Assembly: GCA_965201085.1 (NCBI GenBank)
Contig: CBDAVS010000022.1
Location: 135,346-199,345 of the forward strand
From: JAPOUP01 sp965201085
GTDB taxonomy: Bacteria > Pseudomonadota > Alphaproteobacteria > Rhodobacterales > Rhodobacteraceae
Direction: 5' to 3'
Length of the DNA stretch: 64,000 nt
The notes beneath the pieces were generated by a model. It did not search any database and had not been told where the DNA came from. It saw only the letters and a program-made list of their open reading frames with translations. The position numbers were made by a program, and so were the translations under genes. Shown piece by piece: positions 47,503-55,788 of the stretch. Within the stretch, counting starts at the first letter, position 1; every line of letters begins with the position of its first letter.

Positions 47503-48508
47503 GAGTTTGACTCATAAGTCACTGATATGATCAAACCATTGTCTTTCATGGAGTTGACGCCCTCGCCACCCGCCTGGGCGGGAACCGGCGGGCGGCCGGC
47601 GTTCGTTCGTGCCTCACTCACGCCCGGACCGGTGGCGCGTGATGCCTCACCCCGGATGCCGGCGGGTTCCCGCAGAGGCGCCCGCAGTCCTTCGACAGGC
47701 GGCGGCACCGGCCCATCCAGGCGAAGGTCCGCTCCACAACCCACCGGCGGCAGGGAACCGTGAACCCTTTGACATCCTCCGGTTTTCCGACGGTCCCGGT
47801 CACGTCCGGCACCCCCATCCCCCCAGGCCGCTCCCGCAGCTTCGGACCCGGGTGGCCACCGTCGGCGAACGGCCTGCACACCGTGGGCACCGTCTCCGGC
47901 GGCTCCGCGATCAGGTCCGGCGCCCCGTTCCGGTCCTGGATGTCGGCGGTGTGAACCGTCATGACGGCCGGCGTGCCGTCGGCGTCCACGATCAGGTGCC
48001 TTTTCCTCCCCTTCACCTTCCTGCCGGCGTGGTGGCCGCGGGGCCCGCCGCTCTCCGTGGTCTTCACCGACCGGCTGTCGACCGGGGCGGCGGCCGGCTC
48101 CGCGGAGCGCCCCGGACACCGCCGCGCGAGGTCCCGGAGACGATGCACGAGACGCTCCGGGAGCCCGCTCCGCCGCCATGCGTGAAAATGGTTCCGGTCG
48201 GTGGAAAACGGTGGATATCCAGAGGGTGACGCACGCCACCGGCATCCCGTGGACAGGATATACCGGCCCGCGTCGGACACCGACCGAAGGTCGACCCCGC
48301 GCGGCCGTCCCATCCTTCCCCGCTTCGGCGGCATCGGCCCGATGACGGTCCATTCGGCGTCGGTCAGGTCATTTTGACCGTGGTCGTCCGGGCGCTTATG
48401 GAACTGTTGGGTGGTCCTGTTCCAGGGCATGGCTCTCTCCGTATCTGGGTGCGTTCACCAACCGGAATGCCACATCCTGCGGGACCACTCAACTTATGGA
48501 ACAAACTC
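47503..48508 (-). mobile_element. IS5-family element, long decayed form (copy I)
   Basis: 1006 bp with TCA duplications at 47500-47502 and 48509-48511. It separates an IS1634 fragment from a truncated host gene. Confidence 0.9.
47618..48430 (-). CDS. IS5-family transposase, heavily substituted (270 aa)
   Basis: Open frame with the same directional changes as the copy at 38458 (AEPPETVPT, FADGGHPG, KPEDVKGFTVPCRRW). Early stop after SGVRHHAPPVRA. Probably inactive. Confidence 0.76.
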   Translation of the reverse strand: MPWNRTTQQFHKRPDDHGQNDLTDAEWTVIGPMPPKRGRMGRPRGVDLRSVSDAGRYILSTGCRWRASPSGYPPFSTDRNHFHAWRRSGLPERLVHRLRDLARRCPGRSAEPAAAPVDSRSVKTTESGGPRGHHAGRKVKGRKRHLIVDADGTPAVMTVHTADIQDRNGAPDLIAEPPETVPTVCRPFADGGHPGPKLRERPGGMGVPDVTGTVGKPEDVKGFTVPCRRWVVERTFAWMGRCRRLSKDCGRLCGNPPASGVRHHAPPVRA

Positions 48509-48827
48509 TCAGACTGCCGTCATCGCCCTCACCGGCTCGAATACAGATTACTTCGCGGTCCGCGGTCACCGGCGATAGGTGGACGGTCAACTCGTCCTGA
48601 TCTGACATTTCCGCGAATGTCTTGATCAGTGACGCTACCGCACTCGTATAATCTCGCAGGCGATCCGTTTCCGGCACGATGATTTCCGGCAGCGTGTCCA
48701 CGCAATGGAGGGTCGAGTGTCGGCGATACAGTCTCAGCCTTTTCCTGCTGGTGCTTTGGGTAAAGGCCGACAGCGACGCTGGCGAGACCGCCCGCAGCGC
48801 ATCACGGTCATGAATGCTGACACGCAT
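48509..48827 (-). pseudogene. conserved-looking gene of unknown function, 3' end removed at IS5
   Basis: About 100 codons from ATG 48827 (MRVSIHDRDALRAVSPASLS) through PEIIVPETDRLRDYTSAVAS to DREVICIRAGEGDDGS, where IS5 copy I begins. Codon use is normal and the text looks like a real folded N-terminal domain. I do not recognise a named family. The continuation is not on the other side of the IS5 in this window, so the 3' part has been deleted. Confidence 0.6.
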
Positions 48828-49616
48828 AATAGATTTTCGACCCTCGATCATTCCATCGACCTTTGCTGGACTTCGACATTGAACAGGATTTCCTCGGGAG
48901 GGCAAACGATGACGGTTTGCTGAACCGCTGGTACCCGATAACATGCGCAGTGAGAAAACCGGTGAGGCCATCGATTTTGTAGGAGCTGGTTGTGGAAAGC
49001 GAGGGTCGATTTTCAAAGGCGGCGAACAGTGGTGTCAACGGACGGAAAATTTATGCACACTCCCCACCGATTGGACGACTTCGCCATGCCTCCGCAGTGA
49101 ACCCACCCATAATCTCGACTCCGAAAGATGAGGTTCTTGCGGCTGAACGTAATGCATAGCGCGTTGTCGCCAACTGCGACAGGCCTTGGGCTTCCGACTT
49201 ACGAATGAACGCCGGAGTATCGAGAACCGGACTTCTGAACCTTTCACGCATGCGCCCGAAAGCGGGAATCGCCTCGGAAGGAACGCCAGCGATCAGGCGT
49301 TGGCGTCTAATCCATACCCACTCGGTGCGACCGATACACCGTTCCGCGCCTTGGTCAAATTGATGATATTTACGAATTCCAAGCGGTATCGGGACCGCCG
49401 GACTGCATGTCGGCCCAAATGGGCCGGTGCTGTATTCCATGTAGACTGTCTTTGGTAGAATGCTGCCGCTATTGGCACGACTCGTCCGGTCCGGGTCCGC
49501 AGTTACATCCAAATTCGCTGGATACGTTTCGGCTCGGAAACGGGAAATCCCTGCCAAACTCTGGACCTTCGCGGTACAGTGGCCTAGTTAAAACACCAAC
49601 GCAACAGGAGCATTCC
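48828..49616. other. no confident gene
   Basis: About 790 bp before sufE. A 168-codon minus frame (49051-49557) has no recognisable domain and no good start site. It could be a decayed gene. Confidence 0.4.
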
Positions 49617-50039
49617 ATGGCACAACCGGAATTCGAGGAAATAGCCGAGACGTTCAGTTTTCTCGAAGACTGGGAGGATCGCTATCGCTACGTGATCGAA
49701 TTGGGAAAGGCGATGGAACCGCTCGATGAACCGCTGCGTACACCTGCAACGAAGGTTCATGGCTGTGCCAGTCAGGTATGGATCATGCCGATGTTGGAAG
49801 GGCAGGGGGTCAACGCGATCTTTTCGTTTCGTGGTGACAGCGACGCCATGATCGTTCGGGGTCTGATCGCCGTGCTCAGGGCCCTTTATTGTGGACTGGC
49901 GGTTGAAGACGTGCTAGCAGTCGATGCGTCCGCTGAATTCACCCGCCTCGGCCTCCACGATCACCTCACGGCGCAAAGATCCAACGGTCTGCGGGCCATG
50001 GTTGGGCGCATTCGTGGTCTGGCCACCAACCACTCCTAA
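49617..50039 (+). CDS. sufE: cysteine desulfuration protein SufE
   Basis: 140 residues from ATG 49617, which has a well-placed CAGGAG. SufE accepts sulfur from SufS on an active-site cysteine, here Cys50 in VHGCASQVWI, for Fe-S cluster assembly. The fold continues to the usual C-terminal QRSNGLRAMVGRIR. It overlaps the convergent DUF1638 gene by 4 bp at the stop codons. It is away from other suf genes. Confidence 0.95.
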   Translation: MAQPEFEEIAETFSFLEDWEDRYRYVIELGKAMEPLDEPLRTPATKVHGCASQVWIMPMLEGQGVNAIFSFRGDSDAMIVRGLIAVLRALYCGLAVEDVLAVDASAEFTRLGLHDHLTAQRSNGLRAMVGRIRGLATNHS

Positions 50040-50674
50040 GCCCAACGTTCAAGCGTTCTGGCAAGGTCTCCATAGCCCGTAAATCGACGCTCATAGACCA
50101 AACCCACTCGAGTCGCGCATTCCTCAGCCTTGGTGTCCAATGCCGGGTCATCGGTCTGCGCCTGATAGACAAGTCTGTCGTAATGCCCAAAATACAAATC
50201 GCGCAGCTCCGGGTGCCGGTCCAGACCAAGCGGCTTCCAAACAAAAGCTTCGAACTGCCGCACCAGGAAATCGGTGAGATAGAATGCGGTGAACTCGTCC
50301 TCAGTTCGTTCCCCGAACGTTTCGTTTCCCTCGAAAAATGAATAGCAGTGAGGACCTTCGACCATCTCCACACCGAGCTCATCGCAAAGATCACGCAGCC
50401 TGCCGCCGGTGCCGCAATCGGCGTAAACCACTTTGATCGTGCCGTAATCGCTCCGATGGCTGACGATAGCGGAGCGCACCGCGTCGCGGATTTGTTCGGG
50501 ATGATTATGCAGGATCGCAGGTAGACATTTCAGGTCCATATGGGTCCACCCGTTGGCTTTGACTACAGCGAGTATCTCTCTGGCGAGTGCACCGCAGGCA
50601 ATCAACAGCGTACGGCCGCCTGATGTTTCAAGAGCCATGCCTTCTTCGGTCAGAATATGGTCGTCAGGGATCAT
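50036..50674 (-). CDS. DUF1638 family protein
   Basis: 212 residues from ATG 50674, a start that overlaps the stop of the preceding small gene (ATGATCCCTGA), suggesting coupling. Contains LLIACGALAREI, the DLKCLPAILHNHPEQI segment, YADCGTGGRL and VEMVEGPHCYSFF, all marks of DUF1638 with conserved Cys and His. DUF1638 genes accompany corrinoid methyltransferase genes; a role in corrinoid activation or loading is suggested by context only. A start at 50638 is also possible. Confidence 0.85.
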   Translation of the reverse strand: MIPDDHILTEEGMALETSGGRTLLIACGALAREILAVVKANGWTHMDLKCLPAILHNHPEQIRDAVRSAIVSHRSDYGTIKVVYADCGTGGRLRDLCDELGVEMVEGPHCYSFFEGNETFGERTEDEFTAFYLTDFLVRQFEAFVWKPLGLDRHPELRDLYFGHYDRLVYQAQTDDPALDTKAEECATRVGLVYERRFTGYGDLARTLERWA

Positions 50675-50819
50675 ATTTTTCGGAAACCCGTTGTTGCTGA
50701 TCGCGGGCGGCGGCGGCGTATGCGCCAATGGCAATGGTGTAGGACAACATAACCGGGATAGCCCTGCTGCGTCTCTTGCCGTCCTGTAGATCTGGCTGAA
50801 GCCTTTCTTTTCGATACAT
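50664..50819 (-). CDS. small protein (51 aa) in the corrinoid operon
   Basis: Begins MYRKERLQPDLQDGKRRSRA with a charged N-terminus, then one hydrophobic segment (IPVMLSYTIAIGAYAAAA), then a charged tail ending SEKYDP. It fills the gap between the 58-residue gene and the DUF1638 start and overlaps the latter by 11 bp. No family recognised. A single-pass membrane anchor is plausible. Confidence 0.6.
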   Translation of the reverse strand: MYRKERLQPDLQDGKRRSRAIPVMLSYTIAIGAYAAAARDQQQRVSEKYDP

Positions 50820-50845
50820 GATCCGCTGCCATTCATAGTGGATTT

Positions 50846-51022
50846 CTACATTCGGGCGATAAGACGTATCGCGACCGTGACCGCAAGAACCGCCTGAATT
50901 GCGAATATCCGCATCGATTCATCAAAGCCCGACAGAGATGCGGCCAACAATCCCAGACAGACCGTAAGTCCTGCAGCGGCCACACTGATCGCCGCAATCA
51001 GGGCGAAACGGTTTAACAGCAT
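50846..51022 (-). CDS. small membrane protein (58 aa) in the corrinoid operon
   Basis: MLLNRFALIAAISVAAAGLT start with a well-placed AGGAG five bases upstream. Two hydrophobic helices (about 6-30 and 38-56) separated by SGFDESMR. It lies 104 bp after the corrinoid protein and 26 bp before the next small gene. No family recognised; position in the operon suggests a membrane role linked to the corrinoid system. Confidence 0.65.
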   Translation of the reverse strand: MLLNRFALIAAISVAAAGLTVCLGLLAASLSGFDESMRIFAIQAVLAVTVAIRLIARM

Positions 51023-51126
51023 CGAAGCTCCTACGAATCCATGATCGCCCGCGGCGGAAAGGTTGTTTCAGGAACGGTCGAACTCGCCGGAATACGAACC
51101 TCTGGCTTCCTCGTCCGGATCAGTCT

Positions 51127-51837
51127 TCAAACGGCGGCAAGAATATTGTGCTTGCGCGCGATGAACGTCTTCGCTGTCTCAACCGCAACGGCGGCGTCCC
51201 TGCAATAGGCGTCCGCTCCGATGGCCCGCCCGAACTCTTCGTTCAACGGCGCACCCCCCACCAAAACTATGTAGTCGTCACGCATTCCTTTTTCGACAAG
51301 GGAGTCGATAACGACCTTCATATACGGCATCGTGGTAGTAAGCAGCGCTGACATGCCCAGAATATCCGCCTCTTCCTGCACCAAAGCGTCCAGAAAATTC
51401 TCCACAGGATTGTTTATCCCAAGATCGACGACCTCGAATCCGGCACCTTCCATCATCATCGACACAAGGTTCTTGCCTATGTCGTGGATATCGCCTTTCA
51501 CGGTCCCGATAACCATCTTGCCCATGCGCGGAGCGCCGGTCTCCGCAAGCAGGGGCTTGAGGATCGCCATACCACCCTTCATCGCATTCGCCGCGAGCAG
51601 CACCTCTGGCACGAACAGGATACCGTCGCGGAAATCGTTGCCGACAATCGTCATTCCGCCCACAAGCGCTTCGGTCAATACCCTATATGGCACCCATCCT
51701 CGGTCGAGAAGGATCTGTACGCCTTCCTCGACCTCTTCCTTGAGGCCATCGTACAGGTCGTCGAACATTTGCGGGACAAGCTCTTCGTCGCTGAGCTCGC
51801 TCAGAATGATGTCGTCTTCATCATCATCGTCATACAT
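51127..51837 (-). CDS. corrinoid (B12-binding) methyltransferase protein
   Basis: 236 residues from ATG 51837 with GGAGT upstream. A helical cap domain (about 20-100, LLDRGWVPYRVLTEALVGGM) precedes a Rossmann B12-binding domain. The cobalt-ligating His118 is in GDIHDIGKN, with GMSALLTTT near 161-169. This corresponds to the cobalamin module of MetH as a separate protein; with bmt nearby it likely forms a split cobalamin-dependent methionine synthase or a related methyl transfer system. Confidence 0.92.
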   Translation of the reverse strand: MYDDDDEDDIILSELSDEELVPQMFDDLYDGLKEEVEEGVQILLDRGWVPYRVLTEALVGGMTIVGNDFRDGILFVPEVLLAANAMKGGMAILKPLLAETGAPRMGKMVIGTVKGDIHDIGKNLVSMMMEGAGFEVVDLGINNPVENFLDALVQEEADILGMSALLTTTMPYMKVVIDSLVEKGMRDDYIVLVGGAPLNEEFGRAIGADAYCRDAAVAVETAKTFIARKHNILAAV

Positions 51838-52009
51838 AGTGATACTCCGGACCCAAACGGACGCCCATGCAGCTTTCGCCCTAAATGTGCTTAATCGACA
51901 TGGTAAACTAGACCGGTCGCGACATAGGGAACGCCGCAACCGACCGATTTAACTTCGAACCACACGCGCCGCTTGTCAGTCGTTCATGATATGTTCTAAT
52001 GTGTTCCCG

Positions 52010-53095
52010 ATGGGTGCAGTGGAAACATACCGGATTCCAACGGAGCGTCGGAAAGGTCGCGCCGCTTCTGGCAATCCCGCCGTGAGGTTCGAAGCCAGGC
52101 ATCGCGAGGTCGTGGATGATGGATGGGATCTTGAGACGGTTCTTCCGCCTCTCCGTACCGAGATCAGTATCAAACGCCCGCGACGGGTAATCAACGCCGA
52201 TACATCTCCCGGTCTCGGATTTGAACGCTCGATCAATCCCTACAGGGGCTGCGAGCATGGATGCATCTACTGCTACGCCCGTCCAAGCCATGCCTATCTC
52301 GGGCTCTCGCCGGGACTGGATTTCGAAACTAGGCTGATCGCGAGACCGGAGGCTCCGAAGGTGCTGGAGACGGAACTGTCCGCCGAGCGCTATCGTCCCG
52401 AAGTCATCACCATGGGAACCGATACCGACCCCTACCAACCGATCGAACGCGAACACCGAATCACTCGGCAGATCCTGCGGGAATTCCGACACCCGGTCGG
52501 TATCGTCACCAATTGAACGCTGATCGAGCGTGACCTCGATATCCTGGGAGAATTTGGAAAGGCCTGACTTGCAAGAGTTGGAATCTCGATCACGACACTC
52601 GATTCGGATCTTGCCCGGAAGATGGAGCCGCGGGTACCCTCGCCGTCCCGCCGGTTGCGAACGATCGAGCGGCTCACCGCGGCTGGGTGTCCCGTGCGTA
52701 TAATGGTTTCGCCGATCGTGCCGGCACTTACCGACCACGAGATGGAAGCGGTCATGACCGCGGCGCGCGAAGCCGGTGCCGTGGCGGCCGGATATGTCAT
52801 GCTGCGCCTTCCACTGGAAGTCGCGGACCTGTTTCGTGCTTGGCTTGAGGAGCGGTTCGCCGACCGTGCCGACCGGGTCATGCGCCGGATACGCGATACC
52901 TAGGGAGGTCGCGAACACAACCCACGATGGGGAAAGCGGATGAAAGGCACGGGTGCTTCCGCGGATCTGCTCGGGTAGCGATTCGTCATCGCCACCCGTC
53001 GTTTGGGGTTGAAGGACAGGCTGGTGTCTTTGCGAACGAATCTGTTTCACGTTCCCACGCGTCCCGGCGACCAGCTTTCGCTGTTCCCGAATTAG
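52010..53095 (+). pseudogene. PA0069-family radical SAM protein, four in-frame stops
   Basis: The frame reads through from MGAVETYRIPTERR, with the Fe-S motif CEHGCIYC and MGTDTDPYQPIERE, to a normal family C-terminus PGDQLSLFPN at TAG 53093. It is interrupted by TGA 52514, TGA 52565, TAG 52901 and TAG 52976. There is no frameshift or insertion. The four stops fall after the cluster-binding region, so a truncated protein could fold partly but should be inactive. Ends 2 bp before the convergent bmt stop. Confidence 0.85.
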
Positions 53096-53097
53096 TC

Positions 53098-54117
53098 CTA
53101 TCCTCCGCGCCGACGTTTGCGGCGTGCGGGTCGCTCCGATGCCCTGTCGCCTGTACCGTCATTCGGGGAGATGAAGGGGCCGAGAAGCTCCGCGACCTTC
53201 TCCAGCGATGGCCGTCCACTGCGCGGGTGGCTTTCCAGAGCGGTTCGCATTCGCCTGATATGATCGGGCATCGTTCCACAACAGCCACCAATGATACCCG
53301 CGCCGCAGTCCCGAGCGAGCACCGCATAATCGGCCATCAGGTCGGGCGTGCCGTCGTAATGAATACGACCATCGACGTATTTTGGAATTCCGGCGTTTCC
53401 TTTCGCGATGAGAGGAATCGAGGGGCCGGCGCTATCGAATCTGAGAATGGTACGCAGAAGATCACTTGCGCCGACGCCGCAATTGGCGCCGAACGCGACC
53501 GGACGGTGGGGCAGCTTTCCGACCAACTTCACCATATCGGTGGCGGTAACACCCATCATGGTGCGTCCGGCGGTATCGAAAGACATCGTTCCGCACCACG
53601 GCATTTCAGCCTTCGCCGCCGCTTCGGACGCCGCTCTGAACTCCTGAACGGCCGAAATGGTTTCCACCCAGAGCACATCCGCACCGCCGTCCTTAAGGCC
53701 TTCGGCCTGCTCGTGAAAAATCTCGACCGCTTCCGCGTGCTTCAGGTCGCCCATAGGCGCCATAATCTCGCCGGTCGGTCCCATCGAACCCGCCACGACC
53801 ACCGGGCGCCCGGCTCTGTCGGCGACTTCCCGTCCAAGTTCGGCGGCGATGCGACTCAGTTCGTAGGAGCGTTCCGGGGCGTCGTGGAGCTTGAGCCGTG
53901 CGGCGTTCGACCCGAAACTATTGGTCAGGAACAGATCGCTGCCAGCTTCTATCATGCCGCGATATAGCGAGCGGATTTTCTCCGGATCCGTTTCATTCCA
54001 AAGCTCCGGCGCTTCGCCGGCGGCAAGCCCCATATTGAAGAGATTGGTGCCGGTCGCGCCGTCCGCGAGAACCCAGCCGCGGGAATCCAGCAGATCGGTG
54101 AGAGGCGAGGGATGCAT
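53098..54117 (-). CDS. bmt: homocysteine S-methyltransferase (betaine-homocysteine type, Bmt)
   Basis: 339-residue zinc enzyme that methylates homocysteine to methionine. Metal ligands are visible: Cys213 in FGANCGVG and Cys279-Cys280 in GGCCGTMP. DGATGTNLF near residues 20-27 is the family N-terminus. Together with the corrinoid protein 1.2 kb away it matches the homocysteine-binding half of MetH as a separate polypeptide. A basic C-terminal tail (RPARRKRRRGG) is present. A hairpin lies in its leader. Confidence 0.92.
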   Translation of the reverse strand: MHPSPLTDLLDSRGWVLADGATGTNLFNMGLAAGEAPELWNETDPEKIRSLYRGMIEAGSDLFLTNSFGSNAARLKLHDAPERSYELSRIAAELGREVADRAGRPVVVAGSMGPTGEIMAPMGDLKHAEAVEIFHEQAEGLKDGGADVLWVETISAVQEFRAASEAAAKAEMPWCGTMSFDTAGRTMMGVTATDMVKLVGKLPHRPVAFGANCGVGASDLLRTILRFDSAGPSIPLIAKGNAGIPKYVDGRIHYDGTPDLMADYAVLARDCGAGIIGGCCGTMPDHIRRMRTALESHPRSGRPSLEKVAELLGPFISPNDGTGDRASERPARRKRRRGG

Positions 54118-54165
54118 CGCGTTACCGTCCTTGGCGAATTTTTCGCCAGTCTCCTATAATATGTC
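54118..54165 (-). promoter_or_regulatory. bmt leader with stem-loop and likely promoter
   Basis: Reading towards bmt: a TATTATA -10-like box, then the hairpin TGGCGAA-AAA-TTCGCCA (54132-54148), then AAGGA before the ATG. The hairpin just upstream of the ribosome site could modulate translation. It does not match a riboswitch I know. Confidence 0.4.
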
Positions 54166-54414
54166 TATACAAGCCCAACTGACACCCAAAAAAATTATGA
54201 CGCAAATTCATATTATTAATAATGATTATGAAAGTCTTGTGAATTCAGCTTGGGAGACATCATCGACGCGGGCATGATCGACGTCAATACCGGTTTGCTA
54301 CGTGCGCAACCGGCTCTGGAACACGTGAGTTCACGTTCGAAGACTCAGGTCGCCGATGTGCTGGAGCGGTTTGCGGTCAATTCAGTGCTGGATCGTGATC
54401 CGGAACCGGTTCGC

Positions 54415-54729
54415 TTAAGCTTCCTGAAGCACCTGCTCCTTCGCCTCGACGAGCAGGTCCCGCATTTTAGTGCGAATCGTTCGCTCGTCGGCTTTGTCTC
54501 CAAGATCGCCCGCGACCTTCCGATAGACATCCTCGTCGCCGGCCTCTTCGAAATCCGCCGTCACTACCTCTTTCGCATAGGCCGACGCCTCGTCACCGGA
54601 CTTGCCCAACAGGTCCGCCGCCCAAAGCCCAAGCAGTTTGTTACGCCTTGCCGACGCCTTGAAATTCAGTTCCGCATCGTGGGCGAATTTTGACTCGAAT
54701 GCGTTTTCGCGATCTTCGAAGGTCGACAT
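54415..54729 (-). CDS. DUF1476 protein, F1Fo-ATPase inhibitor zeta-type
   Basis: 104 residues, MSTFEDRENAFESKFAHDAE to LVEAKEQVLQEA, the full DUF1476 pattern. In alphaproteobacteria this family is the zeta subunit that inhibits ATP hydrolysis by F1. The N-terminal inhibitory helix (FEDRENAFESKF) is intact. It is 297 bp upstream of bmt on the same strand and probably a separate transcript. Confidence 0.9.
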   Translation of the reverse strand: MSTFEDRENAFESKFAHDAELNFKASARRNKLLGLWAADLLGKSGDEASAYAKEVVTADFEEAGDEDVYRKVAGDLGDKADERTIRTKMRDLLVEAKEQVLQEA

Positions 54730-55144
54730 GTGCTCAATCCTCAGAAAGTGTGATCCATCCGCAACGATATGGTTCTTCTAAACCATCACCGCAAGCCCTC
54801 AGGTTGCGGCAATATCGGCAATGCTCCAGAAGCAGGCACCCGACCCCGGAAATCGGATACAAGCGGTATTCGTTGGATGGCCTCTCATTATCGTCTACAT
54901 TGGGTCTATCATGGTGATGGCCAAGACCTGCTCGTGAGGTGGCCACCGGATGCGGGACCGCAATGCGATGATCCTGCTTATGCCTCCGCATGACGGAGGG
55001 GATTCGCGCAGGACTGCGGTAGGCCAGCCTCCGGTGAGAGTTCCGTTCACGATTAGGAAGAACCGCAGTCATCCCGGACGATTTCTCCGATTCATCCGGC
55101 GGTTTCGAAATGGGCCTGCCTTGGGATATCGGCCCGAGCGCACG
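54730..55144. other. intergenic, no gene seen
   Basis: About 415 bp upstream of the DUF1476 gene. Short conflicting frames only. Should contain its promoter. Confidence 0.45.
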
Positions 55145-55357
55145 TTATGAAAGATTTCGCATTCGCTCTCCGAACGCCGTGATCCCATCGAGAAAACCCT
55201 GCCTCGCATCGGTGAGCGGATGGTTCCATCCAGGGCCCTCGGGAGGTTCCGGTGAGGAGCCGTCCCTTTCGATGACCGACCGGAGATTCCGCTCGATATG
55301 GCCAGCCGCGTTCAGCGCGACCTCCGCAAGCCTCTCCCTTTCCCTCCGGAAAGTCAC
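55145..55357 (-). CDS. hypothetical protein (70 aa)
   Basis: Starts with GTG 55357 (VTFRRERERLAEVALNAAGH), 5 bp after the stop of the gene at 55363, with AGGAGG closely upstream. Mostly helical and charged. No family recognised. The tight spacing suggests a two-gene transcript, but the call rests on arrangement only. Confidence 0.4.
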   Translation of the reverse strand: MTFRRERERLAEVALNAAGHIERNLRSVIERDGSSPEPPEGPGWNHPLTDARQGFLDGITAFGERMRNLS

Positions 55358-55362
55358 CCCTC

Positions 55363-55665
55363 CTAGTTTTCGAGTTCGTCCACCAGCGTTCCGATGATGA
55401 ATGGAATGCGCTGGAGTGCATGGTCGAGGCCCATCGGATCGGTGAACCCGTAGGATGCCGTATGATCGATTCGCCTCCTACCGTTCATCCGGCGGATGGA
55501 TTCGGCGAGACCGATGTGGCCGTGTCCCTCCGTCTGGTTGGCCAAGAGATTCAGGTTATGACTTTCCTTCGAATCGATTCCCGACCGGCCCATGATCGGC
55601 GTGGCGAGATATTCCGCCGCGTTGGTGGAGTCCGCAATGAAGCCGCCGCCATAGGTGTAGGCCAT
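55363..55665 (-). CDS. hypothetical protein (100 aa), possibly N-terminally incomplete
   Basis: MAYTYGGGFIADSTNAAEYL through RRRIDHTASYGFTDPMGLDH to LVDELEN. Soluble and protein-like, but not a family I can name. An overlapping frame beginning at 55736 (MGNFLERLKIAMKYP) may be its original N-terminus, separated by a frameshift. An ISNCY lies 123 bp upstream of this start. Confidence 0.42.
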   Translation of the reverse strand: MAYTYGGGFIADSTNAAEYLATPIMGRSGIDSKESHNLNLLANQTEGHGHIGLAESIRRMNGRRRIDHTASYGFTDPMGLDHALQRIPFIIGTLVDELEN

Positions 55666-55788
55666 CTACCACCCCATCCGGAAGACACCGCGGGATATTT
55701 CATCGCTATTTTCAGGCGTTCGAGAAAATTTCCCATGCAACATATGGTATTTCCCGGGCCTCAGTAAAGCTGGAAACCTCGATAGACT

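Noticed and set aside
49051..49557. 168-codon minus ORF upstream of sufE
   Set aside because: No recognisable domain or start signal; may be a decayed gene but not supported.
50675..50836. 54-residue N-terminal extension of the DUF1638 protein
   Set aside because: The extension reads as low-complexity sequence and overlaps a better-supported 51-codon ORF in another frame.
52010..53095. Genetic recoding of TGA as an explanation for the broken radical SAM gene
   Set aside because: TGA is used as the normal stop in purM, hisF and other genes here, and the same pseudogene also has TAG stops.
54118..54165. SAM-responsive riboswitch upstream of bmt
   Set aside because: There is a hairpin, but I could not match any SAM or SAM/SAH riboswitch consensus.
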